A DNA stretch of 64,000 nucleotides from Sympetrum striolatum (GCA_947579665.1 CANPUZ010000065.1:248001-312000); one strand, 5' to 3'; numbered from the stretch's first letter, positions 24,701 through 35,780 are shown. Notes: generated from the letters alone by a model not told the origin. Made by a program: numbers and translations.

Positions 24701-27700
24701 CTGCTGCTAAAAATATAATATTTCTATAGCAATTGGTTAGATCTTATCAAAAACTTTGAAATGAGTCCAAATTTGACTAATTAAGCTTAATTTTTATCAA
24801 AATATGGCCAAAAACCTGAATTTTCACCAAATTTTTTCGAGTTTTCGAAGCTTTTTGAGATAACTAATATGAAAAATTGTAAATATCTAATTAATTTTGA
24901 TTTATCTCGTCAAAAAAGTAAAATGAATCAAAACTTTACCTGTTTTTCTCAATTTTTAGCAAAATATTGCCAAAAAACTGAAATTTCAAGGATTATGTTT
25001 TCGAGTTTTCGACGTTTTTTGAGTTAACTGCTGCGAAAAATTGAATATTTTAATAGAATTTGGTTAGATCTTATCAAATACTTTAATATGAGTCGAAACA
25101 TGACTAATGTTGCTCAATTTTTGGCAAAATATGGCCAAAAACCTAAAATTTCAACAATATTTTTTTCGCGTTTTGGACGTTTTTTGAGTTAACAGCTACG
25201 AAAAATTAGAAATATCGAATTTAATTTGGATATATCTCATAAATAACATTAAAATGAATCCAAACATCACCTGTTTTTTATCAATTTTTAGCAAAATAAG
25301 GCCACAAACCAGAAATTTCAACTAATTTTTTCGAGTTCTCGACGTTGTTTGGGTTAGTAGCTAAAAAAATTGAAACTTTTTATGAATTTGGTTAGAGATC
25401 GTAAATAACTTCAAATTGAGTACAAACATGACTAGTTTTCCTGAATTATTAGCAAAATATGGCGATAAACCTGAAATTTCACCGATTTGTTTTCGAATTT
25501 TCGATGATTTTTGAGTTAACTGCTATAACAAATTAAATATTTCTATAGAATTAGGTTAGATCATACCAAAACCTTTAAAATGAATCAAACTTGACTAATT
25601 TTGCTCAATTTTTAGCAAAATATGGCCAAAAACATGAAATTTTACAGATTTATTTCCAGTTTCCGACGTTTTTTGAGTTAACTGCTTGAAAAAATTAAAT
25701 ATTGCTATAGAATTTAGTTAGATCTTTTCGAACACTTTAAGATGAATCCAAACTTGACTAAATTTTCTCAATTTTTCGTAAAATATGGCCGAAAAACTGA
25801 AATTTCAACGATATTTTTTCGTGTTTTCCACGTTTTTTGAATTAACTGCTGCAAAAAATATAATATTTCTATACTAATTGGTTGGATCTTATCATAAACT
25901 TTAAATGAATCAAAACTTTACCTGTTTTTCTAAATTTTTGGCAAAATATGGCCAAAAAACTGAAATTTCACCGATTATTTTTTCGAGTTTTCGACGTTTT
26001 TTGAGTTAAATGCTAAGAAAAATTAAATATTTCAATAGAATTTGGTTAGATCTTATCATAAACCTTAAAATGTGTCCAAACTTGACTAATGTTGCTCAAT
26101 TTTTGGCAAAATATGGCCAAAAAACTGAAATTTCACCGATTTTTTTGAGTTTTCGACGTTTTTTGAGTAAACTGCTACTAAAAATTGAATATTTCTATAG
26201 AATTTGGTTAGATGATATCAAAAGCTTTAAAATGAGTCCAAATTTGACTAATTTAGCTCAATTTCTTGCAAAATATTGCCAAAAACCTGAAATTTCACCT
26301 ATATATTTCCAGTTTACGACATTTTTGAGTTAACTGCTTGAAGAAATTGAATATTTCTATATTATTTAGTTAGTTCTTATCAAGAACTTCACAATGAATC
26401 AAAACTTTACTAATTTTCCTCAATTTTTTTTTAAATATGGCCAAAAACCTGAATTTTCACCAATGTTTTTCGAGTTTTCGAAGTTTTTTAAGTTAACTGC
26501 TTCGAAAAGTTAAATATTTCTAAGGAATTTAGTTAGATCATATCAAAAACTTTAAAATGAATCCAAACATGACTAAATTTTCTCAATTTTTAGCAAAATA
26601 TGGCCAAAAAACTAAAATTTCACCGATATTTTTTCGAGTTTTCCACGTTTTTTGAATTAACTGCTGCTAAAAATATAATATTTCTATAGCAATTGGTTAG
26701 ATCTTATCAAAAACTTTGAAATGAGTCCAAATTTGACTAATTAAGCTTAATTTTTATCAAAATATGGCAAAAAACCTGAATTTTCACCAAATTTTTTCGA
26801 GTTTTCGAAGCTTTTTGAGTTAACTAATATGAAGAATTGTAAATATCTAATTAATTCGGATATATCTCGTCAAAAAAGTAAAATGAATCAAAACTTGACC
26901 TGTTTTTCTCAATCTTTAGCAAAATATTGCCAAAAAACAGAAATTTCACGGATTATTTTTTCGAGTTTTCGAGGTTTTTTGAGTTAAATGCTACGAAAAA
27001 TTGAATATTTCAATAGAATTTAGTTAGATCTTATCAAAAACTTTAAAATGAGTCCAAATTTGACTAATTTTGCTCAATTTTTGGCAAAATATGGCCAAAA
27101 ACCTAAAATTTCAACAATATTTTTTTCGTGTTTTGGACGTTTTTTGAGTTAACAGCTACGAAAAATTAGAAATATCGAATTTAATTTGGATATATCTCAT
27201 AAACAACATTAAAATGAATCCAAACATCACCTGTTTTTTATCAATTTTTTGCAAAATAAGGCCACAAACCTGAAATTTCAACTAATATTTTCGAGTTTTC
27301 GACGTTGTTTGGGTTAGCAGCTAAAAAAATGGAAACTTTTTATGAATTTGGTTAGATGTCGTAAATAACTTCAAATTGCGTACAAAAATGACTAGTTTTC
27401 CTGAATTATTAGCAAAATATGGCCAAAAATCTCAATTTTCACCCATTTTTTTTTTTCGAGTTTTTGAAATTTTTTAAGTTAACTGCCACGAAATATTGAG
27501 TATTTCTATTTAATTTGGTTAGATTATATCAAAAACTTTAAAATGAGTCCAAAATTGACTAATTTTGCTCAATTTCTTGCAAAATATGGCCAAAAACCTG
27601 AAATTTCACCAATATTTTTTTCGAGTTTTCAACGTTTTTTGAGTTAACTGCTACGAAAAATTGAATATTTGTATAGAATTTGGTTGGATCATATCAAGAA

Positions 27701-27825
27701 CTTAAAAATGAGTCCAAACTTGACTAATTTTGCTCAATATCTTGCAAAATATTACCAAAAACCTGAAATTTCACCAATATATTTCCAGTTTTCGACGTTT
27801 TTTGAGTTAACTGCTTAAAGAAATT
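9791..27825. repeat. Satellite array, right block, with higher-order structure
   Basis: About 110 monomers of the same satellite as 1-2465. Marker variants recur at multi-kilobase distances. The monomer with GAGTTCAAAATAAAC occurs near 9,835, 15,853 and 19,915 (offsets about 6.0 and 4.06 kb). The GAGTCCCAACCTGGC monomer recurs at about 10,470, 12,910, 14,040, 16,490, 17,785, 20,555, 22,635 and 24,270. The CTCGTCAAAAAAGTAAAATG monomer also recurs many times. This shows segmental homogenisation by unequal exchange. From about 24.7 kb rightward the monomers are more divergent, and a block near 24,690-25,440 recurs at about 26,647-27,420. The array ends at the foldback structure. Confidence 0.97.
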
Positions 27826-27923
27826 ATGCGTGAAAATTCTAGCAGAAATATTGGCTGCTACCGCCTCAAACGACGTCCTACTTTTCACATATATTCCTTA
27901 TGTGAGAAATTGTAATGTGTTCT

Positions 27924-27934
27924 GGCATCGAACC
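27924..27934 (-). promoter_or_regulatory. Perfect B-box match, left foldback arm
   Basis: On the minus strand this reads GGTTCGATGCC, matching GGTTCGANNCC exactly, inside the 5-bp stem hairpin CCTGG...CCAGA. No A box is at the usual distance, so independent pol III transcription is not supported. Confidence 0.4.
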
Positions 27935-28835
27935 CAGGAACAGCATGGTCTTATCTTTTTTTTTCTTCTTAAACCAAGTCTTAATATACATCTTCTATCT
28001 AAGCAAGAACTTCCTATTATTTTGATAAGTGTATCAAAATAAATAATGAAAACTACCTCAATGTATTTTAAAAGGGGGATATATTTACCGCCTGGCTTTG
28101 AACCAGGGTCTTTCTGGTAATATTTTCTATGCAGCACAATACTAGATTGACATTTTTAACTATGTGTAAAAATTCAAGCGGAAATATTGGCTGCAACTGC
28201 CTCAAACGACGTCCTACTTTTCACGAATGTAAATGACTCTCTGTATTCGAACCAAGGACAATCTAGGAAATCTAAAACATGATTATAAAATGTATCTATG
28301 ATCTCTATCTATATGCTGAATTTTAAGTATTAATATTATTGGGAAAGAGTTAAAAAAATTTCTTAGAAATCGGAATAGTTACTGATTTTAGAGACGCTTA
28401 GAGTCTTAAAAATCTCAACAATACATGTTAAACGGGAAATTTTTGCCCTGACCTAGCATTGAACCAAGGATAATCATCGATAATGTCTTAATGGTTTTCG
28501 TTGGATATCCACGGCATCTAGCGATCCCTCGAATTTCAACTCTCTACTTTTTCGGGAAGTGCCTAAAAAAATTTTTCGAAAATCCGCACCATGTATCCTT
28601 ATGGAGAAAATCAGGACTTTGGGGCCTTCTGGAATCGAACCCATGACACTGAGGTTCAAAGTCGCTTTTTTCCTGGGGGTTTCACGTTATGGCCAATACG
28701 TCGTAAAAATTTCAAGTCAGTGGCACTTGTGGTTTAGCCTGTGAATTAGTATCCTATCTATATACCTATATAGCTATCTATAGCTATATGAATGAATCCG
28801 GAGAAGGAATTATATATAATAGATAGATTGCAACA

Positions 28836-29099
28836 ATGAGAAGTTTTCCTGAGACACCAAAGATATCGAACGAAGGCAAATTTTCTAATCAATCCTCAGT
28901 AAAGCAAGAAAATATAGTATCAACTGAATCAATATCAAAATTCAATGCGGATTTATCTTGTTTAGTTGAAAGTCAAAAAAATAAGGGAATCAAAACTCAA
29001 AATAGCTCTCTCAAAGAATCCCTTATGCGTCAATTATCTAAATACTACGAATTAAAATATGACAATAACTCAGAAGGTTTGATTTTAAGACCTCGGTAA
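28836..29099 (+). CDS. Hypothetical 87-residue ORF, possible first exon
   Basis: A polar, Ser/Lys/Asn-rich 87-residue frame in the centre of the foldback structure. The context GCAACAATGAG fits the arthropod start consensus. Its last codons read into CTCGGTAAAC, a possible 5' splice site, so it may be an exon and not a complete protein. It has no signal peptide, membrane segment or family motif that I can see. Unlike most short frames here it is not a translation of a repeated DNA element. It could be the remnant of the protein of the foldback element or chance. Confidence 0.3.
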   Translation: MRSFPETPKISNEGKFSNQSSVKQENIVSTESISKFNADLSCLVESQKNKGIKTQNSSLKESLMRQLSKYYELKYDNNSEGLILRPR

Positions 29100-29166
29100 A
29101 CTCCAACAAATGCTTCTTCCGAGATTGGAAAAAGGTCTAGTGAAAATAATATCTCCATTAATCTGA

Positions 29167-29507
29167 TATTTAGGTATATACAATTATTTATTAAAGTTTT
29201 AGAAAATGTAATTTACTATAACTTTTGTATGAAACATATTTTTGTATCTCTGATTGTTTAGGAGTTATTCATGAAATATTGATAAACCGGAGGTGGCTGA
29301 TTATGTACTTTGTGGGCGCTGTGGGCGAAAGGCCAATTTCATTGTTTTTCATCGAACATGAACCGAAAAACATTATTTATAATGTTTGTGACGTAAAAGA
29401 TAATATGATATAAATTATAATCACTTATCTTCCAAGTTTAGATTGAATCTAGAGTTCGAAAATACTGTCGTAGATAAATATTTACATCTTATAAATGGAG
29501 GAAGTCT
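29167..29507 (+). repeat. CTTTCTCC-family repeat, partial copy F
   Basis: It shares TTTAGGTATATACAATTATT, ACTATAACTTTTGTATGAAAC, TGATTGTTTAGGAGTTATTC and GATTATGTACTTTGTGGGCG with copy D (38.8-39.8 kb), and ends near AATATTTACATCTTATAAATGGAG. Both terminal segments are missing. It lies between the arms of the foldback structure. Confidence 0.75.
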
Positions 29508-30115
29508 AATTGCACAGAACATGTCTATTTATTTTATATTCTTCAAGCAAATGAATATGATAATCTACTATTGAATTCCATAAGAATTGATAGTTTTAGA
29601 AATGAGTCATCAATAATGATGTTATTTAGTATAATTTTCAATGGCAATCTAGCGCCATTCTCAAAATAACCCATTTTAATTTAATAAAGGTAGAAGACTA
29701 GTTATCAGAAAGACAAATGAGCATAACTAAATCTTTGAACTCAAAAACTTTCCTTTATGATTAATTAAAATTATTTAACTTCATAACTATAGATATCTGT
29801 TATTAGCAAAGCAATCTTTAATGAGTCAATTATCAGATGTCTGGCTTACACTGCTTTTGGGAGCATCTGCTAGGTTCAATCAGTCTAGTTGAGACCCCCA
29901 CAAGTAATAAAAGAGAGTCAGTGGCTATTTAAGTTGGAAAGTTCTTCAATATTCAATTACTCAACATCTATAATATTTATTATATATTCATGGATATAGA
30001 TAGGATACTAATTCACAGGCTAAACCACTAGTGTCATTGACATGAAATTTTTACAACATATTGGCCATGACATGTAACCACCAGAAAAATTGTGATTCTG
30101 AACTTCAGTGTCATG

Positions 30116-30126
30116 GGTTCGATTCC
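30116..30126 (+). promoter_or_regulatory. Perfect B-box match, right foldback arm
   Basis: GGTTCGATTCC within GTGTCATGGGTTCGATTCCA. The inverted partner is at 28,631-28,641. Further exact or near matches in the same arm are at 30,293, 30,456, 30,632, 30,799 and 30,964 (the last exact: GGTTCGAAGCC). Confidence 0.4.
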
Positions 30127-30990
30127 AGAGGGCCCCAAAGTCCCGATTTTTTATATTTAAATGTATTGCTTAGAATTTTTGGAATTTTTAAAAAAATATT
30201 TCTCGGATAAGTACAGAATTAAACCTCAAGGAGCCTATATATGTGCTCATGATCTATAGAAAACATAAATGAATTTCACGGAAAAAATCCTGGGTTCGAT
30301 GCTAGGACGATGCAAATATTTGCCCTTTAAAATACATTGAGGTAGAATTTCATAATTTTTTTAATGCACTTATCGAAATGATAGGAAGTTCTTGCTTATA
30401 TGGAAGATGTTTATTAAGACTAGGGTTTTGAAAAGAAAATAGATAAGACCGTACTGTTCCTAAGTTCGATGCCAGGGCACTTTAAAATCTCTCTTATAAG
30501 GAATATATGGGAAAAGTAGGACGTCATTTGAGACAGTTGCAGCCAATATTTCTGCCTGAATTTTCACACATAGTTAGAGATGATGATCTTCTCTTGTGCT
30601 GCATAGAAAGTATCACCAGAAAGACCCGGATTTGATGCCGGGCAGTAAATATATCTGCCATATAAAACACATTGGGATAGTTTTTCATTATTTCTTTCAT
30701 GCACTTATCGAAACAATAGGGAGTTCTTGCTTACATAGAAGACGTATATTAAGACTCGGTTTAAGAAAAAAATATAGATAAGACCATGTTGTTCCTGGGT
30801 TCAATGGCAGAGCACATTAACATTTCTCTCATAAGGAATATATGGGAAAAGTAGGACGATGTTTGAGGCAGTTGCAGCCAATATTTCTGCTTGAGTTTTC
30901 ACACATAGCTAAAGACAGTTATCTTCTGTTGTGCTGAATAGTAAGTTCCACCAGAAAGACCCGGGTTCGAAGCCGGACGGATAAATTGCA

Positions 30991-31691
30991 GCGAAGTTTT
31001 AGAATATTTTCAATACTTTTTCTACTTTTGAGGACCCTCTCGACTTGAGATCGACTTGAAATTTGTGTTATCAACATGCTTGCAGAATGCAAGCAACATT
31101 TTACTCATATTAAGTAATTATATGAATTTGAGATTACTTCATATAGGTGCTTATAGGCAGAAAAAAAATCTGCAATGCTTTACAACACTGAATAATTACA
31201 TCCACCACTCATCGCAAATCGAAAAACAACCAAGTTCCAGCTGCTGTCAATAGGTTGTTCTGCAGGGCTTCCAAAATACCAGTCAGTACCATAACTTTTG
31301 GAAGTTAGTAGAAGTGGTCCAAAGAGCTCGTAAACTCCAGCATGGAGGCTGGGTTGTCTTCAGATCTTTAGCTACCATCCTCATGATCTTCTTGCAAATA
31401 ATACAAAGGATGGGGTGCTAAAACTTTAATATCTTTCTTGCCTCCATTTTTTTAAGTACTCCAATATATATCTATTTCCTTCTCTTGATCTCATCCAGTT
31501 GATGAATTATTCTATGAATAAATGAATGAAACTATGAATTCTTCAAAGAAAATATATTATGGATCAGAATGCCGCTACATTGGATAGAAAATCAGGCTCC
31601 AGAGAGGGAAGACGATCTTGGCAAGCAAGAGATATTGTCCAAATCTGATAGGAATCAATCTGGTAAGCTTTAACTTTGTGGAATTCCATCC
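30991..31691. other. No gene recognised
   Basis: Unique-looking sequence with short frames only, and no transposon terminus or RNA gene that I can support. Confidence 0.55.
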
Positions 31692-32300
31692 TAGTAAATG
31701 GATGGGAATAACTTAGCAAAATTTTACTGTTTAAAAGTTTTTAATATCGCTTTAAATGCTTTTTAACAAAGATACCTTCAACCATACACAAAAAAGTGGC
31801 ATTTACAAATTACACGATTGTAGGGCGATATACTGAGGGTTGGACATCCTGTAATTTACAAATAAGAACCAAAGAACACTTTAAAATCATCCCGTAACAA
31901 TACACAGGCATCACATTTCGCAAAACATCTTTTAGATAACAATCACACCTCTGATTTCTCCTCTACTCTATTACATTGTGAACACGAAGGAGGCAAACTA
32001 AATTATCTCAAACAAATAGAAATAATACACTACTTAAAAACAATTACACACTCACCAACATCCATCTCTTCCCTAATTATTCTCCCCTGCTGTCCATTGT
32101 TAACCTGCTTCCCCTTCCTCCTCCCCCTAACACCGCTAATAGCTAATCTGATTAGTGCCTTGGTTTTGTACCTTTTGTCTATATTTGTGTACTCCTATAT
32201 AACTCGTATGCTTGATAATGGACTAACGTTCGTAACCGGTCGCAATTATAAAAACTTTTAAACAGAGGAATGTTGCTAAGTTATTCCCACCCATTTACTA
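31692..32300 (+). mobile_element. Penelope-like element 3' fragment flanked by inverted repeats
   Basis: The fragment is bracketed by an imperfect inverted repeat of about 60 bp: TAGTAAATGGATGGGAATAA at 31,692 and its reverse-complement form TTATTCCCACCCATTTACTA ending at 32,300, each adjoining TTTAAAAGTTTTTA. Penelope-like elements commonly carry long terminal repeats in direct or inverted orientation, often in truncated copies, so this arrangement fits the family. The coding content is the GIY-YIG endonuclease end only. Confidence 0.72.
31785..32262 (+). pseudogene. Penelope GIY-YIG endonuclease remnant
   Basis: In one frame KSGIYKLHDCRAIY supplies the GIY half of the GIY-YIG nuclease. A frame change leads to RTKEHFK, and another to SHFAKHLLDNNHTSDF with a basic-aromatic tail, the usual order at the C-terminus of Penelope-like polyproteins. 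The family uses this nuclease to nick its insertion target. At least two frameshifts and in-frame stops inactivate it. The reverse-transcriptase domain is absent. Confidence 0.75.
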
Positions 32301-32329
32301 AAATCTGATAGTTTCTGATTTAGATTACC

Positions 32330-32920
32330 TAAGTTAAGAAGACCACTGTTTATTCAACGAAGGATTATGCCAGTATATTCCTGTTTTATTTTTGAATCAC
32401 TCCTCTATGCAAAAATCAATTTACATAAGTTTAACCTGCGTTCCAGTTTTCACTCACACAATACTCGTCACTCTGAACTTATTGATATTCCTCAACGTCG
32501 ACTCAAGAAGACCGAAAATAGCCTCAACTACTCCACAATTGAATTCTTTAATAAGCTACCCTCAAGAGTGAGAGATACACCTTTCGAAAACTTTCAGAAA
32601 GTCATTCATGACTGGATTTTATTAAATCCATTCTACTCCATTGACGAATTTTTAAATATGAATATCAACATGGTTTAATTCTGTAGCCAATGTAACTAAT
32701 ATTATGTTCTCTCTAATTTATTATGCTGAATAATTTTGTTCTTTGAATTAATATGTCCATTGGTGTGATCTTTGTATGTTTCATAATGTTTCATTGTTTT
32801 GTCACTCCAATTTTGTTTTACATATCTGCTGTATAACACCTTATCTATTAATTCATGTTTGACTATGCCTATACCTATTTGGTCTTTGGTAAAATAAATA
32901 TTATTATTATTATTTGACTG
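32330..32920 (+). mobile_element. Jockey-like LINE 3' end
   Basis: A 5'-truncated LINE fragment ending in AAATAAATATTATTATTATT (about 32,893-32,918), a simple A/T tail typical of these elements. It contains only the extreme C-terminus of ORF2 and the 3' UTR. Confidence 0.72.
32334..32678 (+). pseudogene. LINE ORF2 C-terminal fragment
   Basis: The frame is open from about 32,334 through an internal ATG at 32,367 to a stop at 32,678. It contains the signature SHNTRHSELIDIPQRRL, then LNYSTIEFFNKLPSRV and a final F-x-x-x-I helix, the usual tail after the RT domain of Jockey-group LINEs. The RT catalytic region is missing because of 5' truncation. There are no frameshifts in the surviving part. 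Confidence 0.75.
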
Positions 32921-33004
32921 AAGATAAAAATGAAGATCAAAGTAAATCAAAAAGTGCTTGCTCTACCTTTATAGCAAAGGGTACTTTAATTGAAATAAAT
33001 ACGA

Positions 33005-33168
33005 AAATCTGATGTGGCCAACTTTCTCCATATTTATTGAAAACAGAATTGAAACAGTCTATTGCCTATGAATTTTGGAAATGATTGGATAATAATAATT
33101 ATTCAGATCGGATTAAATAATTTGCTAATACAATACTTTCTCTATACTACGTATAGGGAGAAAGTAAA
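33005..33168 (-). repeat. CTTTCTCC-family repeat, copy B (internally deleted)
   Basis: Both ends are present in reverse orientation: AAAATCTGATGTGGCCAACT at the left and ACTACGTATAGGGAGAAAGT at the right. The interior is reduced to about 120 bp. The retained termini allow the family boundaries to be set. Confidence 0.82.
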
Positions 33169-33594
33169 AATCAATTTCTTTTGGCATGGAATTTGCCTCT
33201 CTCATAATTCTTGCTATAGGGCTTTATATAAATAATTTGTTCTGAAATATTCTTGAATAAAAGTTCTCTTACATCTTCTATAGTCAGTCTAAAAGATACC
33301 ATTTCCAACAGCTGCAGTGAATTAACCTTTTTTGAGTTCTCAGCCCTGGGACTTCTTATCCTATCTTCATAAACCCAGTGGGGGCTAACATGCAGTGGGT
33401 TCATCCGGCAGCGACCGGGACGGAGGAATTGTCAGAAACTTAATATTAATGCACACGTTTTGGCAGATAATTATTTGTAGTCATTTTTGTCAATCTAACA
33501 TTGAAGATGAAAGCAATGTCTAGCGCTAAAGATGTACAACTTTTAATCAAAGTTCTAGTGTTAGTATTTACTTATTTACTCTACTTCCAAAAAA
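33169..33594. other. No gene recognised
   Basis: Contains a short minus-strand frame at 33,171-33,404 without a family signature. Nothing else could be supported. Confidence 0.5.
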
Positions 33595-34370
33595 GATAAA
33601 TTTAATAAGGAATTAAACACCATTAAAATCATAGCCAAATCCAACGGATACAGCATCGCTCTCATCGGAAAATCTTAAAAAAAGAAAATCAGGAACAAAG
33701 CCTTCCAAAAGATAACCCCCAGCCTCCTCCCCACCGACAAGACACCCATTACCTGGCGGAGGCTTCCCTTTCTGGGAAAATTGTCACACAAAATAAGCAA
33801 TGTTTTTCCCCATAATATTAGACCCGTGTTTCGCTCCCCCAACAATATACTAAGATTGCTAGGGAATTCAAAAGACAAAGACCCAAATAATCCAGTAGCA
33901 GGGTCTACGAACTCTCATGTGCTAACTGCCCCACCAAATATAACAGAAGGACTGGGAGAAACCCGTGCGTCAGAGCACCAAAGAGACTACCGCCTGAAGA
34001 GAGGACAACCTTTCTCAAGCTTAGCCATTCACCTCCTAGACAATGGGCATACCAGCGATTTCAAACCAAAACGCCTACATCAGGAGGAGAATTCCCACCG
34101 CCTAGACCTCCTGGAGGAAGTAAGGAGTATCCCGAAGGATGGCCAACGACCATTTATTCCTGAACACTTGTTCTCCCTATCAAGCAAGTTATTCCCACAA
34201 TGCACCCACACCTCCCCCCATATTTAACCCTTCACCCCTTCCACTATCCTATATATGCTGTGACAAATATTTTCTCTGTGCCTGAAGATGTAAGCTCGCT
34301 TACGAAACCGTTTGCAAAATAAATTTTCTGTGGAAAAGTACAAAGTGTTTTCATTCTGCAAATGTCTTTC
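33595..34370 (+). pseudogene. Penelope-like element: RT end plus GIY-YIG endonuclease, decayed
   Basis: Plus-strand remnants in Penelope order. First comes the end of the RT thumb (KFNKELNTIKIIAKSNGY), then LPFLGKLSHKISNVF, then PNNILRLLGNSKDKDP. A different frame then gives GVYELSCANCPTKYNRRTGR, the GIY-YIG core, and a return to EHQRDYRLKR and SLAIHLLDNGHTSDF. It ends with a 3' UTR whose CCTGAAGATG and AAACCGTTTGCAAAATAAA resemble Penelope 3' ends. Several frameshifts and a stop after IALIGKS make it inactive. It is a different copy from the one at 31.7 kb and more GC-rich than its surroundings. Confidence 0.8.
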
Positions 34371-34689
34371 CACGAAGTCACGCCTTCTCATATCGATTAT
34401 ACTACTTCCAAAGATTTGCATATAATAAAATTTCCAAGTAAAAAGAGTTGAAGGACCAAAGATACCAAATAAAAGAAAACTAGGAAAGAGATAAAAAATA
34501 TTATATAGTTATCTATAATATAAAGATAGAATTGGTAGTTACCATGAATTATGTTATCAGTTATTATTGATGCTAGACTTTCACTTAAAAACTCCAAATG
34601 CTAAGTAAAAGACAAGGGGTTCAATTCTGATATTATAATTTTTGAAAAAGCAACAAATATTTATTTAGTAAAACCACTGGAAAAATAAT
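34371..34689. other. No gene recognised
   Basis: AT-rich sequence with short hydrophobic minus-strand frames that look accidental. Confidence 0.5.
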
Positions 34690-34975
34690 TATAAGACCAC
34701 AAACCCCTTCTCATAATGAGAGTGCTAATGCGTCTAAGGTTCGAGGTAACTGCTCCTGGGTGCAGAGGGAAACGCCTGACCCCTGATGCGCTGGGTTCGG
34801 AAACAAAGAAGCACTAAACCAGCGAGGACCAGAAAGAGAGGAAAACATTGCGACGGGAATATACGTCGTTCGTTCCCTAGCATAGGAAAATCTCCGACGG
34901 AAATTTCCAGCGTTCGTCTTCCTGGGTGAGAAATCCACTGCCGGTATATCCGTAATTCGTAACAGAAGGGTTAAT
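34690..34975. other. GC-rich island of unknown nature
   Basis: About half G+C in a region of roughly one third G+C. It contains GAGGTAACTGCTCCTGGGTG, GCGCTGGGTTCGGAAAC and CGACGGAAATTTCCAGCG. A minus-strand frame of 75 residues spans it but shows no family motif. It ends shortly before GGGTTAA. It could be a SINE body, an exon fragment or part of a MITE. Confidence 0.4.
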
Positions 34976-35394
34976 TTTATTGTTTAGCAATTTATAAATA
35001 AATAGAATACCCGCATATCTCCTCCTAAGTATTAATATTTAAGGCTTCACACACCTCACTGTGAGAGTGTCAACACCACACTTCTTTGAACATACAAAAT
35101 ATTTCAATTCTATTAATGAAGCCCCTTAAAAGGACTCCATACCCATATTCTAATATTGGCAGAACCAAGGAAAGACTCTTGTGATCCTACTTATAATTAT
35201 ATTTATTTGTCCCAGAATCACATGAATAAATCGGACATTCGCTGATATAGGACACGTCGTATTTGGTACATAAAAAACACAAAGATAAAGTGACCATAAC
35301 ACTTATATAACGTAGTAAAAATGCATATTTAATAAAGTACAAGTATATATATATATACAGAAAAGAACATTAGGTTATATAAATACTATAATTA
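34976..35394. other. No gene recognised
   Basis: AT-rich, with a TATATATA run near 35,346, just below the LINE remnant on the minus strand. Confidence 0.5.
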
Positions 35395-35780
35395 TGATGA
35401 TGTATTATTTAAAGTCACAGAGTAGTAACATCTCTCCAGTAAAAATACTTTCAACTTGCTTTTAAACAAGTTAATAGATATTATGTTGTCCAGTAAGTGA
35501 TTATACATTTGTGATCGTACAGCAATGGGACTTTTTGCAGAGATATGACCTTTGTGATGAGTAATTTGGATGGAAGAATTGGATCCGATGATTACGTACC
35601 TCATTATTAGTATTGAATTTGCAAATATTATTTTTGGTGATGGGTAGATTCCAAAATTTAGCAAGAGCAAGCAAGAATATTCGCATATATCCTCCCAGTT
35701 CATCAGCTTCCAGAGGAAACAGTCCATTTTTTATCACATGAAATAAAATGAACTTGAGAATTAATTGCATCTTTCAAAGG
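35395..35780 (-). pseudogene. LINE ORF2 C-terminal remnant
   Basis: Overlapping minus-strand frames together give the usual end of an RT-type ORF: NTNNEVRNHRIQFFHPNYSS, then a tail YNHLLDNIISINLFKSKLKV and FLLERCYYSV. A frameshift separates the two halves. It is adjacent to the numt, whose ND4 similarity ends at about 35,857, so it may be part of the same insertion event or simply a neighbour. Confidence 0.55.

Larger units (their letters stand above)
27826..30990. mobile_element. Large inverted-repeat (foldback-like) structure with B-box modules
   Basis: 27,833-28,130 is the reverse complement of 30,597-30,905 (shared phrases CTTATAAGGAATATATG-like, AGTAGGACG, CAGCCAATATTTCTGC, GGAAGTTCTTGCTTA). 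28,612-28,760 is the reverse complement of 29,990-30,150. The right arm holds more than two tandem units with a period of about 335 bp, each with two hairpins of the form CCTGGGTTCGATGCCAGG. Long inverted arms made of tandem subrepeats are the layout of foldback/Galileo-type elements, but I see no transposase and no clear target duplication. It could also be an inverted duplication of a tandem repeat. The centre contains a partial CTTTCTCC repeat and an 87-residue ORF. Confidence 0.65.

Noticed and set aside
27898..28137. 79-codon minus-strand frame and related frame at 30,596
   Set aside because: Both are translations of the foldback repeat unit and are not conserved as frames between units.
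27924..30974. tRNA genes at the GGTTCGANNCC motifs
   Set aside because: No A box at tRNA distance, no acceptor stem and no anticodon arm around any of them.
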